From Solirubrobacterales bacterium 70-9 (GTDB lineage Bacteria > Actinomycetota > Thermoleophilia > Solirubrobacterales > 70-9), in contig MKSH01000030.1 in assembly GCA_001898095.1 (NCBI GenBank), positions 1-20,736 on the forward strand: DNA of 20,736 bases, given 5' to 3'. How positions within the stretch are numbered: the stretch's first letter is position 1; each line of letters begins with the position of its first letter. The position numbers and the translations under genes were made by a program. The notes under the pieces are model-generated. The model was not told the DNA's origin and ran no database searches. It saw nothing but the letters and a program-made list of their open reading frames with translations. Positions 8,052 through 14,365 of this stretch are shown here, piece by piece.

Positions 8052-8113
8052 GGGACGCGGCCCTCTCATAGGCGGTCCGGGCAGGCTGTGACCGCCTATG
8101 AGAGGGCCGTCCC
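8052..8113 (+). repeat. Hairpin A: long inverted repeat with conserved loop
   Basis: The 18-bp arms at 8059-8076 and 8091-8108 pair perfectly and are extended by GGGAC/GTCCC at 8052-8056 and 8109-8113 after a two-base bulge. The loop at 8077-8090 is CCGGGCAGGCTGTG. No U-tract follows, so it is not a classical terminator. Confidence 0.85.
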
Positions 8114-8230
8114 TCGGGGGGAGGGAGAGGGCGCGCGTCCCGTGCGGGTCCCGGGGGAGATCCGCAACGAAGGCGTCCGGAACGTGACGTTTCTTCAGGG
8201 AATACTTCACATCGGCCACGGGTCCCCTCG

Positions 8231-8277
8231 CTCCGTTCGCTGCTTGTACGGGTATGGCGAACAAAGAGCGAACGGAG
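8231..8277. repeat. Hairpin E
   Basis: Perfect 11-bp arms CTCCGTTCGCT (8231-8241) and AGCGAACGGAG (8267-8277) enclose a 25-nt loop. I see no second copy of its loop in this window. Confidence 0.65.
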
Positions 8278-8394
8278 GCCTGCGGCGGCCCGGGATCCCC
8301 CGCCAAGGCGCACGTCCTGGTGACGTCCCCCGCATCTCCCTCGAGGAAGGCAGGAGATCGTCCCGCCCGCGACCCTCCCGTCACCCCCTCCCCC

Positions 8395-8443
8395 GGTGCG
8401 TTCGCAGTTGGCTCCGCTATGCGGTCATTTCTGCGAACGCACC
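8395..8443. repeat. Hairpin F, partner of hairpin G
   Basis: Perfect 13-bp arms GGTGCGTTCGCAG (8395-8407) and CTGCGAACGCACC (8431-8443) enclose a 23-nt loop with a small inner CCGC/GCGG helix. Bases 8419-8440 are the exact reverse complement of 8659-8680 in hairpin G. Confidence 0.75.
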
Positions 8444-8520
8444 GCCCTCGGCGCCCCGGAGGGGTGACGGATCCCCCCGAAAGCGCACGAACCCCGCGCA
8501 CTTCCCCCCGCAAGCCTCGC

Positions 8521-8580
8521 GTCCCGGGCGTCTCGGAGGCGGCCACAGCCTGCCCGGGTCGCCTCCGAGACGCCCGGGAC
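8521..8580 (-). repeat. Hairpin B: long inverted repeat, conserved loop in reverse orientation
   Basis: Perfect 21-bp arms at 8521-8541 and 8560-8580 enclose an 18-nt loop containing CACAGCCTGCCCGG (8544-8557). That is the exact reverse complement of the hairpin A loop. The stem sequence differs from hairpin A but matches hairpin C in island 2. Confidence 0.85.
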
Positions 8581-8656
8581 GGCCGGACCCGGCCGCACTG
8601 CCTCCGAAGTACGCCGTCCCCGGCCGCACCGGCCCCGAATCGCCACCCCACCACCC

Positions 8657-8703
8657 GCGCGTTCGCAGAAATGACCGCATGGCGGCCAGAAGTGCGAACG
8701 CGC
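8657..8703. repeat. Hairpin G, partner of hairpin F
   Basis: Perfect 11-bp arms GCGCGTTCGCA (8657-8667) and TGCGAACGCGC (8693-8703) enclose a 25-nt loop. The loop and left arm (8659-8680) are the reverse complement of hairpin F. It ends 14 bases before the methyltransferase stop codon. Confidence 0.75.
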
Positions 8704-8717
8704 CGGCCGCGGCCGCT

Positions 8718-9638
8718 CTACGCCGGCTTCCGCGCACTGACCAGCAGGTTGTAGAAGAGCTCGGCGGGGAGGTGGGGCTCGAGGAGGCGGGTGTCGACCT
8801 TCTGCAGGGCGATGTAGCTCTGGAAGGCGAAGCGGCGCCAGCGGAGGGGGACGGAGTCGGGCTCGGCGCTCGACTCGACCGTGCGCAGGCCCCAGCCCCA
8901 GGCGTTGGCGAGGAGCTCCTCGCCGCCGACGCGGCGGTCGTCGAAGCCGGCGCGCTCGAGCAGGCGGCGCAGGTCGGCGGGGGCGAAGGCGTGGACGTCG
9001 ACCTCGCCCTCGAGCGAGTGGCCCTCGGACTGGTCGACTTCGGCGACGGCGCGGCCACGGGCGCCGACCAGGCGGCGCCAGACCGGGGCGACCAGCATGC
9101 CGCCGCGCTTCGGCAACGCCGCGAGGCGGTCGCCGTAGCGGGAGGGCTCGCCGGCGAAGACGATCGACCCGCTCGGCCGCAGCACCCGCTTGAACTCGGC
9201 GAAGGCGCGGCCGAGGTCGGGGATGTGGTGGAGGACGGCGTGGCCGAGCACGAGGTCGAAGCTCTCGTCCTCGAACGGCAGCGTCTCCGCCTCGGTGACC
9301 ACGGTGTCGACGCTCTCGAGGCCGAGGGCTTTGGCCGTCGTCGCCAACTGGGCCAGCATCCCCGGCGAGATGTCGGTGGCGGTGAGCTTGCCGATCAGCC
9401 CCAGCTGTACCAGGTTGAGCGAGAAGTAGCCGGTCCCGGAGCCGATCTCGAGCGCCGCGTCGAAGGTCTGGCCGTCGCCCCCGCCGAGCGCCTTGACCAG
9501 CTTCTGGCGCACCTGATCCTGGCCTATATCGCCGAAATCGATCCCCCACTTGGCGTCGTACTCGTGCGCTGCCGCGTCGTGGTAGCGGGTGTTCACGTCC
9601 TTGATGTGCTCCGGCGTCGCGGTCGGTGAGGCTGGCAT
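8718..9638 (-). CDS. Class I SAM-dependent methyltransferase (Methyltransf_11 type)
   Basis: The 306-residue protein has a Rossmann-fold methyltransferase core. Motif I (LEIGSGTGYF) is at residues 63-72, the acidic residue after beta 2 is in TATDISPGM, and the post-I block LPFEDESFDLVLGHAVLHHI is followed by LRPSG. This is the ubiE/COQ5-like layout that usually methylates small molecules or lipids. The C-terminal 120 residues extend beyond the core and hold an Ala/Arg-rich helical part and a conserved-looking end (AFQSYIALQKVD). The substrate cannot be inferred. The ATG at 9638 has no ribosome binding site but has TAGAGT nine bases upstream, which suggests leaderless translation. The gene is divergent from the polysaccharide cluster and shares its 45-bp promoter region. 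Confidence 0.9.
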   Translation of the reverse strand: MPASPTATPEHIKDVNTRYHDAAAHEYDAKWGIDFGDIGQDQVRQKLVKALGGGDGQTFDAALEIGSGTGYFSLNLVQLGLIGKLTATDISPGMLAQLATTAKALGLESVDTVVTEAETLPFEDESFDLVLGHAVLHHIPDLGRAFAEFKRVLRPSGSIVFAGEPSRYGDRLAALPKRGGMLVAPVWRRLVGARGRAVAEVDQSEGHSLEGEVDVHAFAPADLRRLLERAGFDDRRVGGEELLANAWGWGLRTVESSAEPDSVPLRWRRFAFQSYIALQKVDTRLLEPHLPAELFYNLLVSARKPA

Positions 9639-9647
9639 CGGCGCGGG

Positions 9648-9653
9648 ACTCTA
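9648..9653 (-). promoter_or_regulatory. Putative -10 element (leaderless) of the methyltransferase gene
   Basis: TAGAGT on the minus strand lies exactly nine bases before the ATG at 9638. A TTGCAG sequence 19 bases further upstream could be the -35 element. No Shine-Dalgarno sequence is present. Confidence 0.55.
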
Positions 9654-9682
9654 ACGGTGACCGTGTGGTCCGCTGCAATACC

Positions 9683-10462
9683 GTGCGGCGCGTGGCCGAG
9701 GAGATCCTGCAGGCAAACCAGCCCGAGGGGGTGCCGCCGCTGCCCCTGACCGGGGAGCGGACGCTGCCCGACGTGCCCGCCGAGAACTACTGGTTCCGGC
9801 GCCACCTGGCGGTCTACGAGTGGATCGGAGAGCGGATCGCCGGCAAGCGCGTCGTCGACATGGCCTGCGGCGAGGGATACGGGTCCGACCTGCTGGCCGC
9901 GGCGGGCGCGGCGAGCGTGGTCGGCGTCGACGCCAACCCGGAGGCCCACGAGCACGCCCGCCTGCGCTACGTGCGCCCCAACCTGCGCTTCGAGCGCGAC
10001 CTGGTCGAAACCTTCGCCGAGCCCTGCGACGCGGTCACCTTCCTGCAGACGATCGAGCACGTGCAGGACCCGGGCGCGGTGCTCGACCACTTCAAGTCGA
10101 TGCTGGCCGACTCGTCGGCCGGCGCCGCCTACGTCTCGACCCCGAACCTCCTGACGCTCGCCCCCGATGGCGCCGACAAGTCCGACAACCCATGGCACAT
10201 CAAGGAGTACCGGGCGGAGGAGTTCCGCGCCCTCTGCGAGGCGCACTTCGGCCGGGTCGAGCTCTACGGCCTCTTCCACGCCCGCAAGCTGCGCGTCCAC
10301 GCCTGGGCGCTGAAGGCCGGCTGGGACGCCGTCCATCGCCGTCTGGGCCTGACGGAGCCGTTCTACGACCGCTTCACGCCGGCGATCGCCGCCTCCGACT
10401 TCCGCCTCGCGACCGGGGACCTCGACCGCGCGCTCGACTTCCTTGCCGTCTGCCGGCCGTAG
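9683..10462 (+). CDS. SAM-dependent methyltransferase of the alpha-glucan/methylglucose cluster (Rv3030-like)
   Basis: The core has motif I DMACGEGYG near residue 59, GVDANPEA after beta 2, and the LQTIEHVQDP block. The N-terminal signature LTGERTLPDVPAENYWFRRH (residues 22-41) is the hallmark of the actinobacterial group that includes mycobacterial Rv3030. That protein is encoded next to a GH57 enzyme and a GT4 glucosyltransferase and is linked to methylglucose lipopolysaccharide synthesis. The same gene order follows here. I infer that it methylates a sugar or glucan. The start is uncertain: GTG at 9626, 9665, 9683 and 9692 are all in frame and none has a good ribosome binding site. I chose 9683 because it leaves a short lead before the signature. 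The stop overlaps the GH57 start by 20 bp. Confidence 0.88.
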   Translation: MRRVAEEILQANQPEGVPPLPLTGERTLPDVPAENYWFRRHLAVYEWIGERIAGKRVVDMACGEGYGSDLLAAAGAASVVGVDANPEAHEHARLRYVRPNLRFERDLVETFAEPCDAVTFLQTIEHVQDPGAVLDHFKSMLADSSAGAAYVSTPNLLTLAPDGADKSDNPWHIKEYRAEEFRALCEAHFGRVELYGLFHARKLRVHAWALKAGWDAVHRRLGLTEPFYDRFTPAIAASDFRLATGDLDRALDFLAVCRP

Positions 10463-11876
10463 TGCCCCCGGCGCGGGGACGGCGGGCGATCTGGCGATCG
10501 TCCTCCACTCGCACATGCCCTACGTCGAGGGCTTCGGGACCTACCCGTTCGGCGAGGAGTGGCTCTTCGACGCGGTGGTCCGCTCCTACCTGCCGGTGCT
10601 GGAGGTGGCGCGCGACCTGACCCTGACGGTGACCCCGGTGCTCGCCGACCAGCTCGAGGACGCGGGGGCGGCAGCGCGGCTGCGGCGCTTCCTGGTCGAC
10701 TGGCGGATCGGCGCCGCGGAAGCCGACCTTGACGACATCGCACCGGAGGAGCGGCCCGCCTGCGCCGCCGAGCGCGATCGCTACGCGCGGGCGCTGGAGC
10801 TGTTCGACGCGGCGGGCGGTGACCCGCTGGCGCCGTTCCAGCGGGCGGCGGCGGAGGGACGGGTGGCGCTCGCCGCCTCCTCGGCCACCCACGCGCTGCT
10901 GCCGCTGCTCGCCACCGACGCCGGGCTGCGCCTGCAGCTGGACGCCGGCATCCGCTCCCACCGCCGCCGCTTCGGCTGGGACGGCGGGTTCTGGCTGCCC
11001 GAGTGCGCCTACGACCCGGGCCTCGAGTGGGGGCTGGCGCGCGCGGGGGTCGAGTGGTTCTGCGTCGACCAGAGCCGCCACGAGGAGCCGTTCGCCGCGC
11101 TCCGCCCGGTGGCGACCGCGGCGGGACCGGTGGCGCTGCCGATCGACTGGGAGGCGATTGCCTGGCTCTGGGACCTCTCCGGCTACCCCTCCGACCCCGC
11201 CTACGCCCAGTTCGACGGCAAATCGCTGCGCGGGATGCGCCTCTGGAAGATCGGCGGCGGCGCCTACGACCCGGAGGCCGGGGCGGCGGCGGCGCGGCGC
11301 CAGGCGGGCGAGTTCGTCGCCGCGATCGCCGCTCGCCTGCGCGACTACGCCGCGGCGTCCGGCCGGCGCGGCCTGATCACCTTCGCGATCGACACCGAGC
11401 TGCTCGGCCACTGGTGGTCGGAGGGGCCTCTCTGGCTCGCCGCGGTGCTGGAGGGAGCGGCCGCGGCGGGGGTGCGGCTGATGACCGTCCCGCAGGCGCT
11501 CGAAGACCACGAGCCCGAGCGCCGGCCGCTGCGTCGCTCCAGCTGGGGCGAGGACAAGGACTTCTCGACCTGGGACTCGCCGCCGGTCGCCGACCTGGCT
11601 TGGGCGACGCGCCGGCTGGAGCTGCGCCTCCTGCAGGCGGTGCGCGCCGGCCTGCCGGGCGGGCGGGCGGAGCGGGCCGCGCGGGAGCTGCTCGCCGTCC
11701 AGGCCAGCGACTGGGCCTTCCTCGACCGCCGCGGCCAGGCGGGCGATTACGCCTGGCAGCGGTCCACCGATCACTCGCGGGCGCTCTACGAAGCCATAGG
11801 ATGCAACCGTGACACCGATCCGCGCATGCGTTCGCTTGCCCCGGACCTCCGCCTGACGCCCCTCCTGGAACCCTGA
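10443..11876 (+). CDS. GH57-family 1,4-alpha-glucan branching enzyme (DUF1957/Rv3031-like)
   Basis: The 477-residue protein begins with the GH57 first-strand motif AIVLHSHMPYV (near residue 18). The nucleophile Glu is in FWLPECAYDPG (E187), and the acid/base Asp is in FAIDTELLGHWW (D317). The C-terminal helical region has the DWAFLDRRGQAGDYAWQRSTDH block typical of GH57 branching enzymes. Such enzymes cut an alpha-1,4-glucan and re-attach the piece by an alpha-1,6 bond. The TTG start at 10443 overlaps the preceding methyltransferase gene by 20 bp; no other start lies upstream of the first motif. Between a methyltransferase and a GT4 enzyme, it should act on the intracellular glucan that the GT4 enzyme makes. 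A trehalose- or amylase-type GH57 function is less likely. Confidence 0.92.
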   Translation: MPSAGRSAPGAGTAGDLAIVLHSHMPYVEGFGTYPFGEEWLFDAVVRSYLPVLEVARDLTLTVTPVLADQLEDAGAAARLRRFLVDWRIGAAEADLDDIAPEERPACAAERDRYARALELFDAAGGDPLAPFQRAAAEGRVALAASSATHALLPLLATDAGLRLQLDAGIRSHRRRFGWDGGFWLPECAYDPGLEWGLARAGVEWFCVDQSRHEEPFAALRPVATAAGPVALPIDWEAIAWLWDLSGYPSDPAYAQFDGKSLRGMRLWKIGGGAYDPEAGAAAARRQAGEFVAAIAARLRDYAAASGRRGLITFAIDTELLGHWWSEGPLWLAAVLEGAAAAGVRLMTVPQALEDHEPERRPLRRSSWGEDKDFSTWDSPPVADLAWATRRLELRLLQAVRAGLPGGRAERAARELLAVQASDWAFLDRRGQAGDYAWQRSTDHSRALYEAIGCNRDTDPRMRSLAPDLRLTPLLEP

Positions 11877-11897
11877 TCAGCCTCTGACGAGCAGCCC

Positions 11898-13094
11898 ATG
11901 ACCCGTGTCCTGATCCTCTCCTGGGAGTACCCGCCGCTGATCGAGGGCGGCCTCGCGCGCCACGTGCGCAAGCTCTCCGAGGCGCTGGTCGAGCTCGGCG
12001 TCGAGGTCCACGTCCTCACCCGCGGCGGCGAGGAGTCGCCCGCCGAGGAAACCGCGGGCGGGGTGGCGATCCACCGCATCCGCGAGCCCACCCGACCGAC
12101 CGACCTGGGCGAGTTCGTCGCCTGGGTGGAGCGGATGAACTCCGACATGCTGGCGGCCGGGGTGGAGCTCGGGGACCGCTACGAGTTCGACCTCGTGCAC
12201 GGCCACGACTGGCTCGTCGCCAACGCCTGCGACCACCTCTCGCGCCGAATGTCCGCGCCACTCATCACGACGATCCACGCGACCGAGTACGGCCGCCACC
12301 AGGGCTGGGTCAACGACCATCCGCAGTCCTACATCCACGGGGTCGAGCGCTGGATCACGAACCGCTCGCAGCGGGTGATCGCCTGCTCCGCCTACATGCG
12401 CGAACAGATCGCCGACATCTTCGGCGTCGCCGAGGGGCGGATCACGGTGATCCCGAACGGGATCGACCCGCTCGACCTGCCGCAGCCCGACCCGGCCGAG
12501 TTGGCGCGGCTGCGAAAGTCGTTCGCGGCGCCGGAGGAGCGCCTCGTCCTGCTGATCGGCCGGCTCGTCTACGAGAAGGGCTTCCAGTTGGCGCTGGAGG
12601 CGATGCCGAAGGTGATCGAGGCGGCGCCGGGGACGCGCTTCCTGGTCGCCGGCTCCGGCACCCACGAGGAGGAGCTGAAACGTCAGGCCGAGGATCTCGG
12701 GCTGATGGAGCACGGCACCTTCCTCGGCTGGATCGGCGACGACGTGCTGCACACCCTCTACGCGATCGCCGACCTCACCGTGGTGCCCTCGATCTACGAG
12801 CCCTTCGGCCTCGTGGCGCTGGAGGCGATGGCCTCCGGCTGCCCCTGCATCGTCGCCGACACCGGCGGCCTGCGGGAGGTGGTCCCGCACGAGGAAGCCG
12901 GCCTGCGCTTCGCCGCCCGTGACCCCGAGGCGCTCGCCGAGGTGGCGATCCGCGTCCTCTCCGACCCGGAGCTGGAGGCGCGCTTGATCGCCGAAGCCAA
13001 GGAGCACGTCCTGCGCTTCGACTGGGGCGACGTGGCGGTCCAGACCGCCGCCGTCTACGCCGAGCTCGTCGGCGCCAAGCTCGGCCCCGCCTAG
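11898..13094 (+). CDS. GT4-family alpha-glucosyltransferase, glycogen synthase-like (Rv3032-like)
   Basis: This retaining GT-B glycosyltransferase has 398 residues. The N-terminal domain carries WEYPPLIEGGLARHV (residues 9-23), the glycine loop of actinobacterial GlgA/Rv3032-type enzymes, and HGHDWL near residue 98. The C-terminal domain carries NGID, LIGRLVYEKGFQ and the nucleotide-sugar motif E-x7-E (E301 and E309, EPFGLVALE). Rv3032 elongates alpha-1,4-glucans and takes part in methylglucose lipopolysaccharide and glycogen synthesis. Using a nucleotide-glucose donor here is inference by family. The gene starts 21 bases after the GH57 gene in the same direction, so the three genes form an operon. 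The ribosome binding site is weak (GACGAG). The stop is four bases from that of the convergent XRE gene. Confidence 0.93.
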   Translation: MTRVLILSWEYPPLIEGGLARHVRKLSEALVELGVEVHVLTRGGEESPAEETAGGVAIHRIREPTRPTDLGEFVAWVERMNSDMLAAGVELGDRYEFDLVHGHDWLVANACDHLSRRMSAPLITTIHATEYGRHQGWVNDHPQSYIHGVERWITNRSQRVIACSAYMREQIADIFGVAEGRITVIPNGIDPLDLPQPDPAELARLRKSFAAPEERLVLLIGRLVYEKGFQLALEAMPKVIEAAPGTRFLVAGSGTHEEELKRQAEDLGLMEHGTFLGWIGDDVLHTLYAIADLTVVPSIYEPFGLVALEAMASGCPCIVADTGGLREVVPHEEAGLRFAARDPEALAEVAIRVLSDPELEARLIAEAKEHVLRFDWGDVAVQTAAVYAELVGAKLGPA

Positions 13095-13098
13095 GTTC

Positions 13099-13398
13099 CT
13101 ACGACAGCGGCGGGCTGCCGAAGGTGAAGGTCCCGTACTTCGCTTCGCCGGGGGTCCAGTGGATGCCGTCGACCAGCTCTTCGGGGCGGATCGCCATCGC
13201 CCCGGCCAGCCGCACCAGGGTGTCGATCCGGGCCACCCGCTCGCCTTTCTCCAGCTTGCCGATCTCGGTCCGATGCAGCGACGCGCGTTCGCCGAGCTCT
13301 TCCTGGGAGAGGCCGGCGAGCTGTCGGCAGCGCCGCAGGTTCTGACCGAAGCGCAGCGCGACGCCCTCCGAGATCACCTTTCGCTCTTCCCGCGGCAC
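13099..13398 (-). CDS. XRE-family helix-turn-helix transcriptional regulator
   Basis: The protein has a Cro/CI-type HTH: FGQNLRRCRQLAGLSQEELGERASLHRTE is followed by IGKLEKGERVARIDTLVRLAGAM, covering all helices of the fold. A short C-terminal tail (IHWTPGEAKYGTFTF) may form a small sheet. Length is 99 residues from GTG at 13398. Other starts are ATG at 13449 (116 residues) and GTG at 13377. I prefer 13398 because TTATCT, a possible -10, lies six bases upstream, as in leaderless genes, and because the extra residues from 13449 look unstructured. GTG 13377 has a GGAAGA-like ribosome binding site and is the main rival. A 10-bp palindrome covers the start and suggests self-repression. The gene is divergent from the VapB-like gene. 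Confidence 0.85.
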   Translation of the reverse strand: MPREERKVISEGVALRFGQNLRRCRQLAGLSQEELGERASLHRTEIGKLEKGERVARIDTLVRLAGAMAIRPEELVDGIHWTPGEAKYGTFTFGSPPLS

Positions 13399-13407
13399 GC
13401 GGGAAGA
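13385..13407. promoter_or_regulatory. Perfect palindrome over the XRE start codon, likely autoregulatory operator
   Basis: Arms TCTTCCCGCG (13385-13394) and CGCGGGAAGA (13398-13407) are perfect 10-bp inverted repeats with a GCA spacer. The site overlaps the preferred GTG start, the possible -10 TTATCT, and the GGAAGA that would serve the GTG at 13377. It fits a repressor operator, or an RNA hairpin hiding the start. Confidence 0.5.
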
Positions 13408-13454
13408 TAACGTCAGGTGGGAACCCGGGTGGAAGCGTATTGTCTGCATCGTGG

Positions 13455-13460
13455 TAGCGT
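13455..13460 (+). promoter_or_regulatory. Putative -10 element (leaderless) of the 58-codon gene
   Basis: TAGCGT lies exactly nine bases before the ATG at 13470. No Shine-Dalgarno sequence sits at a normal distance. No clear -35 element is visible. Confidence 0.45.
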
Positions 13461-13469
13461 TTATGCAGG

Positions 13470-13646
13470 ATGGATCGGACGTTTGACACTCCCGACGAGC
13501 GGGTCGAGGAGCTGCTTGTCGAGATGATCCGATTGACCGGTGAGGACAAGGTCACGGCACTGTGTAAGGCGCTGGAAGAAAGGCTGGAGCGGCTGCGCGA
13601 CGTCGGCCAGCGGCTGCTCGGCGTCGATCCGGAAACCCGACGATGA
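13470..13646 (+). CDS. Small VapB-like antitoxin or regulator (58 residues)
   Basis: An ATG at 13470 opens a 58-codon frame ending in TGA at 13644-13646. The sequence contains LLVEMIRLTGEDKVTALCKA and then an Arg/Leu/Glu-rich helix (LEERLERLRDVGQRLL). The pattern of a LTGE-type turn followed by a TALxxALEERLER helix resembles the short VapB/Rv0623-type antitoxins that pair with PIN-domain toxins. No toxin gene follows: the next 41 bases are non-coding and the next gene is unrelated. It could be an orphan antitoxin, a free regulator, or a partner of the divergent XRE gene. Support for a real gene is the well-placed TAGCGT -10 element and coding-like amino-acid composition. Confidence 0.6.
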   Translation: MDRTFDTPDERVEELLVEMIRLTGEDKVTALCKALEERLERLRDVGQRLLGVDPETRR

Positions 13647-13656
13647 TCGTTAACGA
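13647..13656. promoter_or_regulatory. Short palindrome upstream of the membrane-anchored protein gene
   Basis: TCGTTAACGA is a perfect 10-bp palindrome directly after the stop of the small gene and about 20 bases before the TAACCT -10 candidate. It sits where a -35 region or operator would be, but it is short enough to be chance. Confidence 0.25.
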
Positions 13657-13675
13657 GGACTGCGCACGAGGTCGC

Positions 13676-13681
13676 TAACCT
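13676..13681 (+). promoter_or_regulatory. Putative -10 element of the membrane-anchored protein gene
   Basis: TAACCT lies six bases before the GTG at 13688, a distance expected for a leaderless or nearly leaderless transcript. It supports this GTG as the start. Confidence 0.4.
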
Positions 13682-13687
13682 GCGCGC

Positions 13688-14311
13688 GTGCCCTTCGCGA
13701 AGTCCAAGGCCCGCCGCAGCCCGATGCAGCGGTTGACCGATCAGCGCCGCAGCCTGGCCCTCGCCGGCCTGGCGGCAGGGGCGGTCTTCAGCGCCGCGAT
13801 CCTGCGCCGCAGGCGGCGCGGGGGAGAGGCCGAGTTCGGGCAGTCCCACGCGGAGGCCGCCGAGACCCCGACGGAGCCGACCGGGTCGGGGCCGCCGCCC
13901 GCCGCCGAGGTGCCGCCGGCCGCGAGCGAGTCGGACGCCTTCGCCGCCGCTGAAGCTGCGACCGCGACCCAGGCCGACCACGAAGCCCCGGAGACGACCG
14001 CGCTGAACGCGACCACGGAGCCGGTGTCAGCCGAGGCCGCCTCGACCAGCATCTCCGACCCCGCCACCGGCGAACTGAGCGCCGAGGAGGCCTCGATCCT
14101 CGCCGTCCTCGCCCAGAGCGGCCGCAACGACGACGACCGCACCGCGATCGCCGTCGCCGCCTCGCTTGAACGCGAGACCGCCGACGTCGCCGGCGTGCTG
14201 CGCAAACTGGGCGCCGAAGGCGTCGTCGAGGGTGAGCTCTACACCGCCTCCGGCGAGAAGATCTGGGCGGTCACCGAGCGCGGGGTCCGCCGGCTCGGCG
14301 CCCAGCACTGA
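13688..14311 (+). CDS. Membrane-anchored protein with a possible C-terminal winged helix; function unknown
   Basis: The 207-residue protein has three parts. Residues 1-21 are basic (FAKSKARRS). Residues 22-40 are hydrophobic (SLALAGLAAGAVFSAAIL) and are followed at once by an RRRRR run, so the anchor likely leaves the rest in the cytoplasm. Residues 45-125 are Ala/Glu/Pro/Thr-rich and probably disordered. The last 80 residues (ILAVLAQSGRNDD, then LERETADVAGVLRKLGAEGVVEG and AVTERGVRRLG) alternate helices and strands like a winged-helix DNA-binding domain of the MarR/ArsR kind. I know no named family with this exact build. The function is open; a membrane-tethered DNA-binding protein is the reading I find most natural. 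It converges on the ABC permease gene with 54 bases between them. Confidence 0.72.
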   Translation: MPFAKSKARRSPMQRLTDQRRSLALAGLAAGAVFSAAILRRRRRGGEAEFGQSHAEAAETPTEPTGSGPPPAAEVPPAASESDAFAAAEAATATQADHEAPETTALNATTEPVSAEAASTSISDPATGELSAEEASILAVLAQSGRNDDDRTAIAVAASLERETADVAGVLRKLGAEGVVEGELYTASGEKIWAVTERGVRRLGAQH

Positions 14312-14365
14312 GGCGCCCGCCCGCCTCGGACCGCCTGCCGCCCGCGCCAGGCCCGCCGCCCTGCC

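Larger units (their letters stand above)
8039..8714. repeat. Gene-free hairpin island 1 (composite inverted repeat, long copy)
   Basis: This stretch lies between the convergent cyclase and methyltransferase genes. I see no credible gene in it. It holds five long hairpins: A 8052-8113, E 8231-8277, F 8395-8443, B 8521-8580 and G 8657-8703. The part from about 8040 to 8624 is a diverged copy, in inverse orientation, of island 2 at 16696-17060. Matching blocks include 8130-8185 with 16925-16975, 8461-8520 with 16801-16865, and 8605-8624 with 16696-16715 (one mismatch). The middle, about 8190-8455, has no clear counterpart in island 2. Open frames that cross the island have repeat-driven, Arg/Pro-rich translations. 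Confidence 0.8.

Noticed and set aside
8052..8113. Classical rho-independent terminators in the islands
   Set aside because: The stems are long and GC-rich but no T-run follows any of the hairpins on either strand.
8039..8714. CRISPR array
   Set aside because: The repeats are inverted hairpins of differing stems at irregular distances, with no regular direct repeats or spacers and no cas genes.
7998..9629. Open frame running from the cyclase end through island 1 into the methyltransferase
   Set aside because: It crosses inverted repeats and two real genes in the wrong frame or strand. Similar Arg/Pro-rich peptides from island 2 are explained by the shared DNA repeat, not by a protein family.
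10374..11774. Long antisense open frame across the GH57 gene
   Set aside because: Composition is low-complexity Arg/Gly/Ala/Val and no family motif is seen; the plus strand carries both GH57 catalytic residues.
13455..13687. Complete VapBC toxin-antitoxin module
   Set aside because: Only a VapB-like frame is found. The following 41 bases are non-coding and the next gene encodes a membrane-anchored protein without PIN-domain acidic residues.
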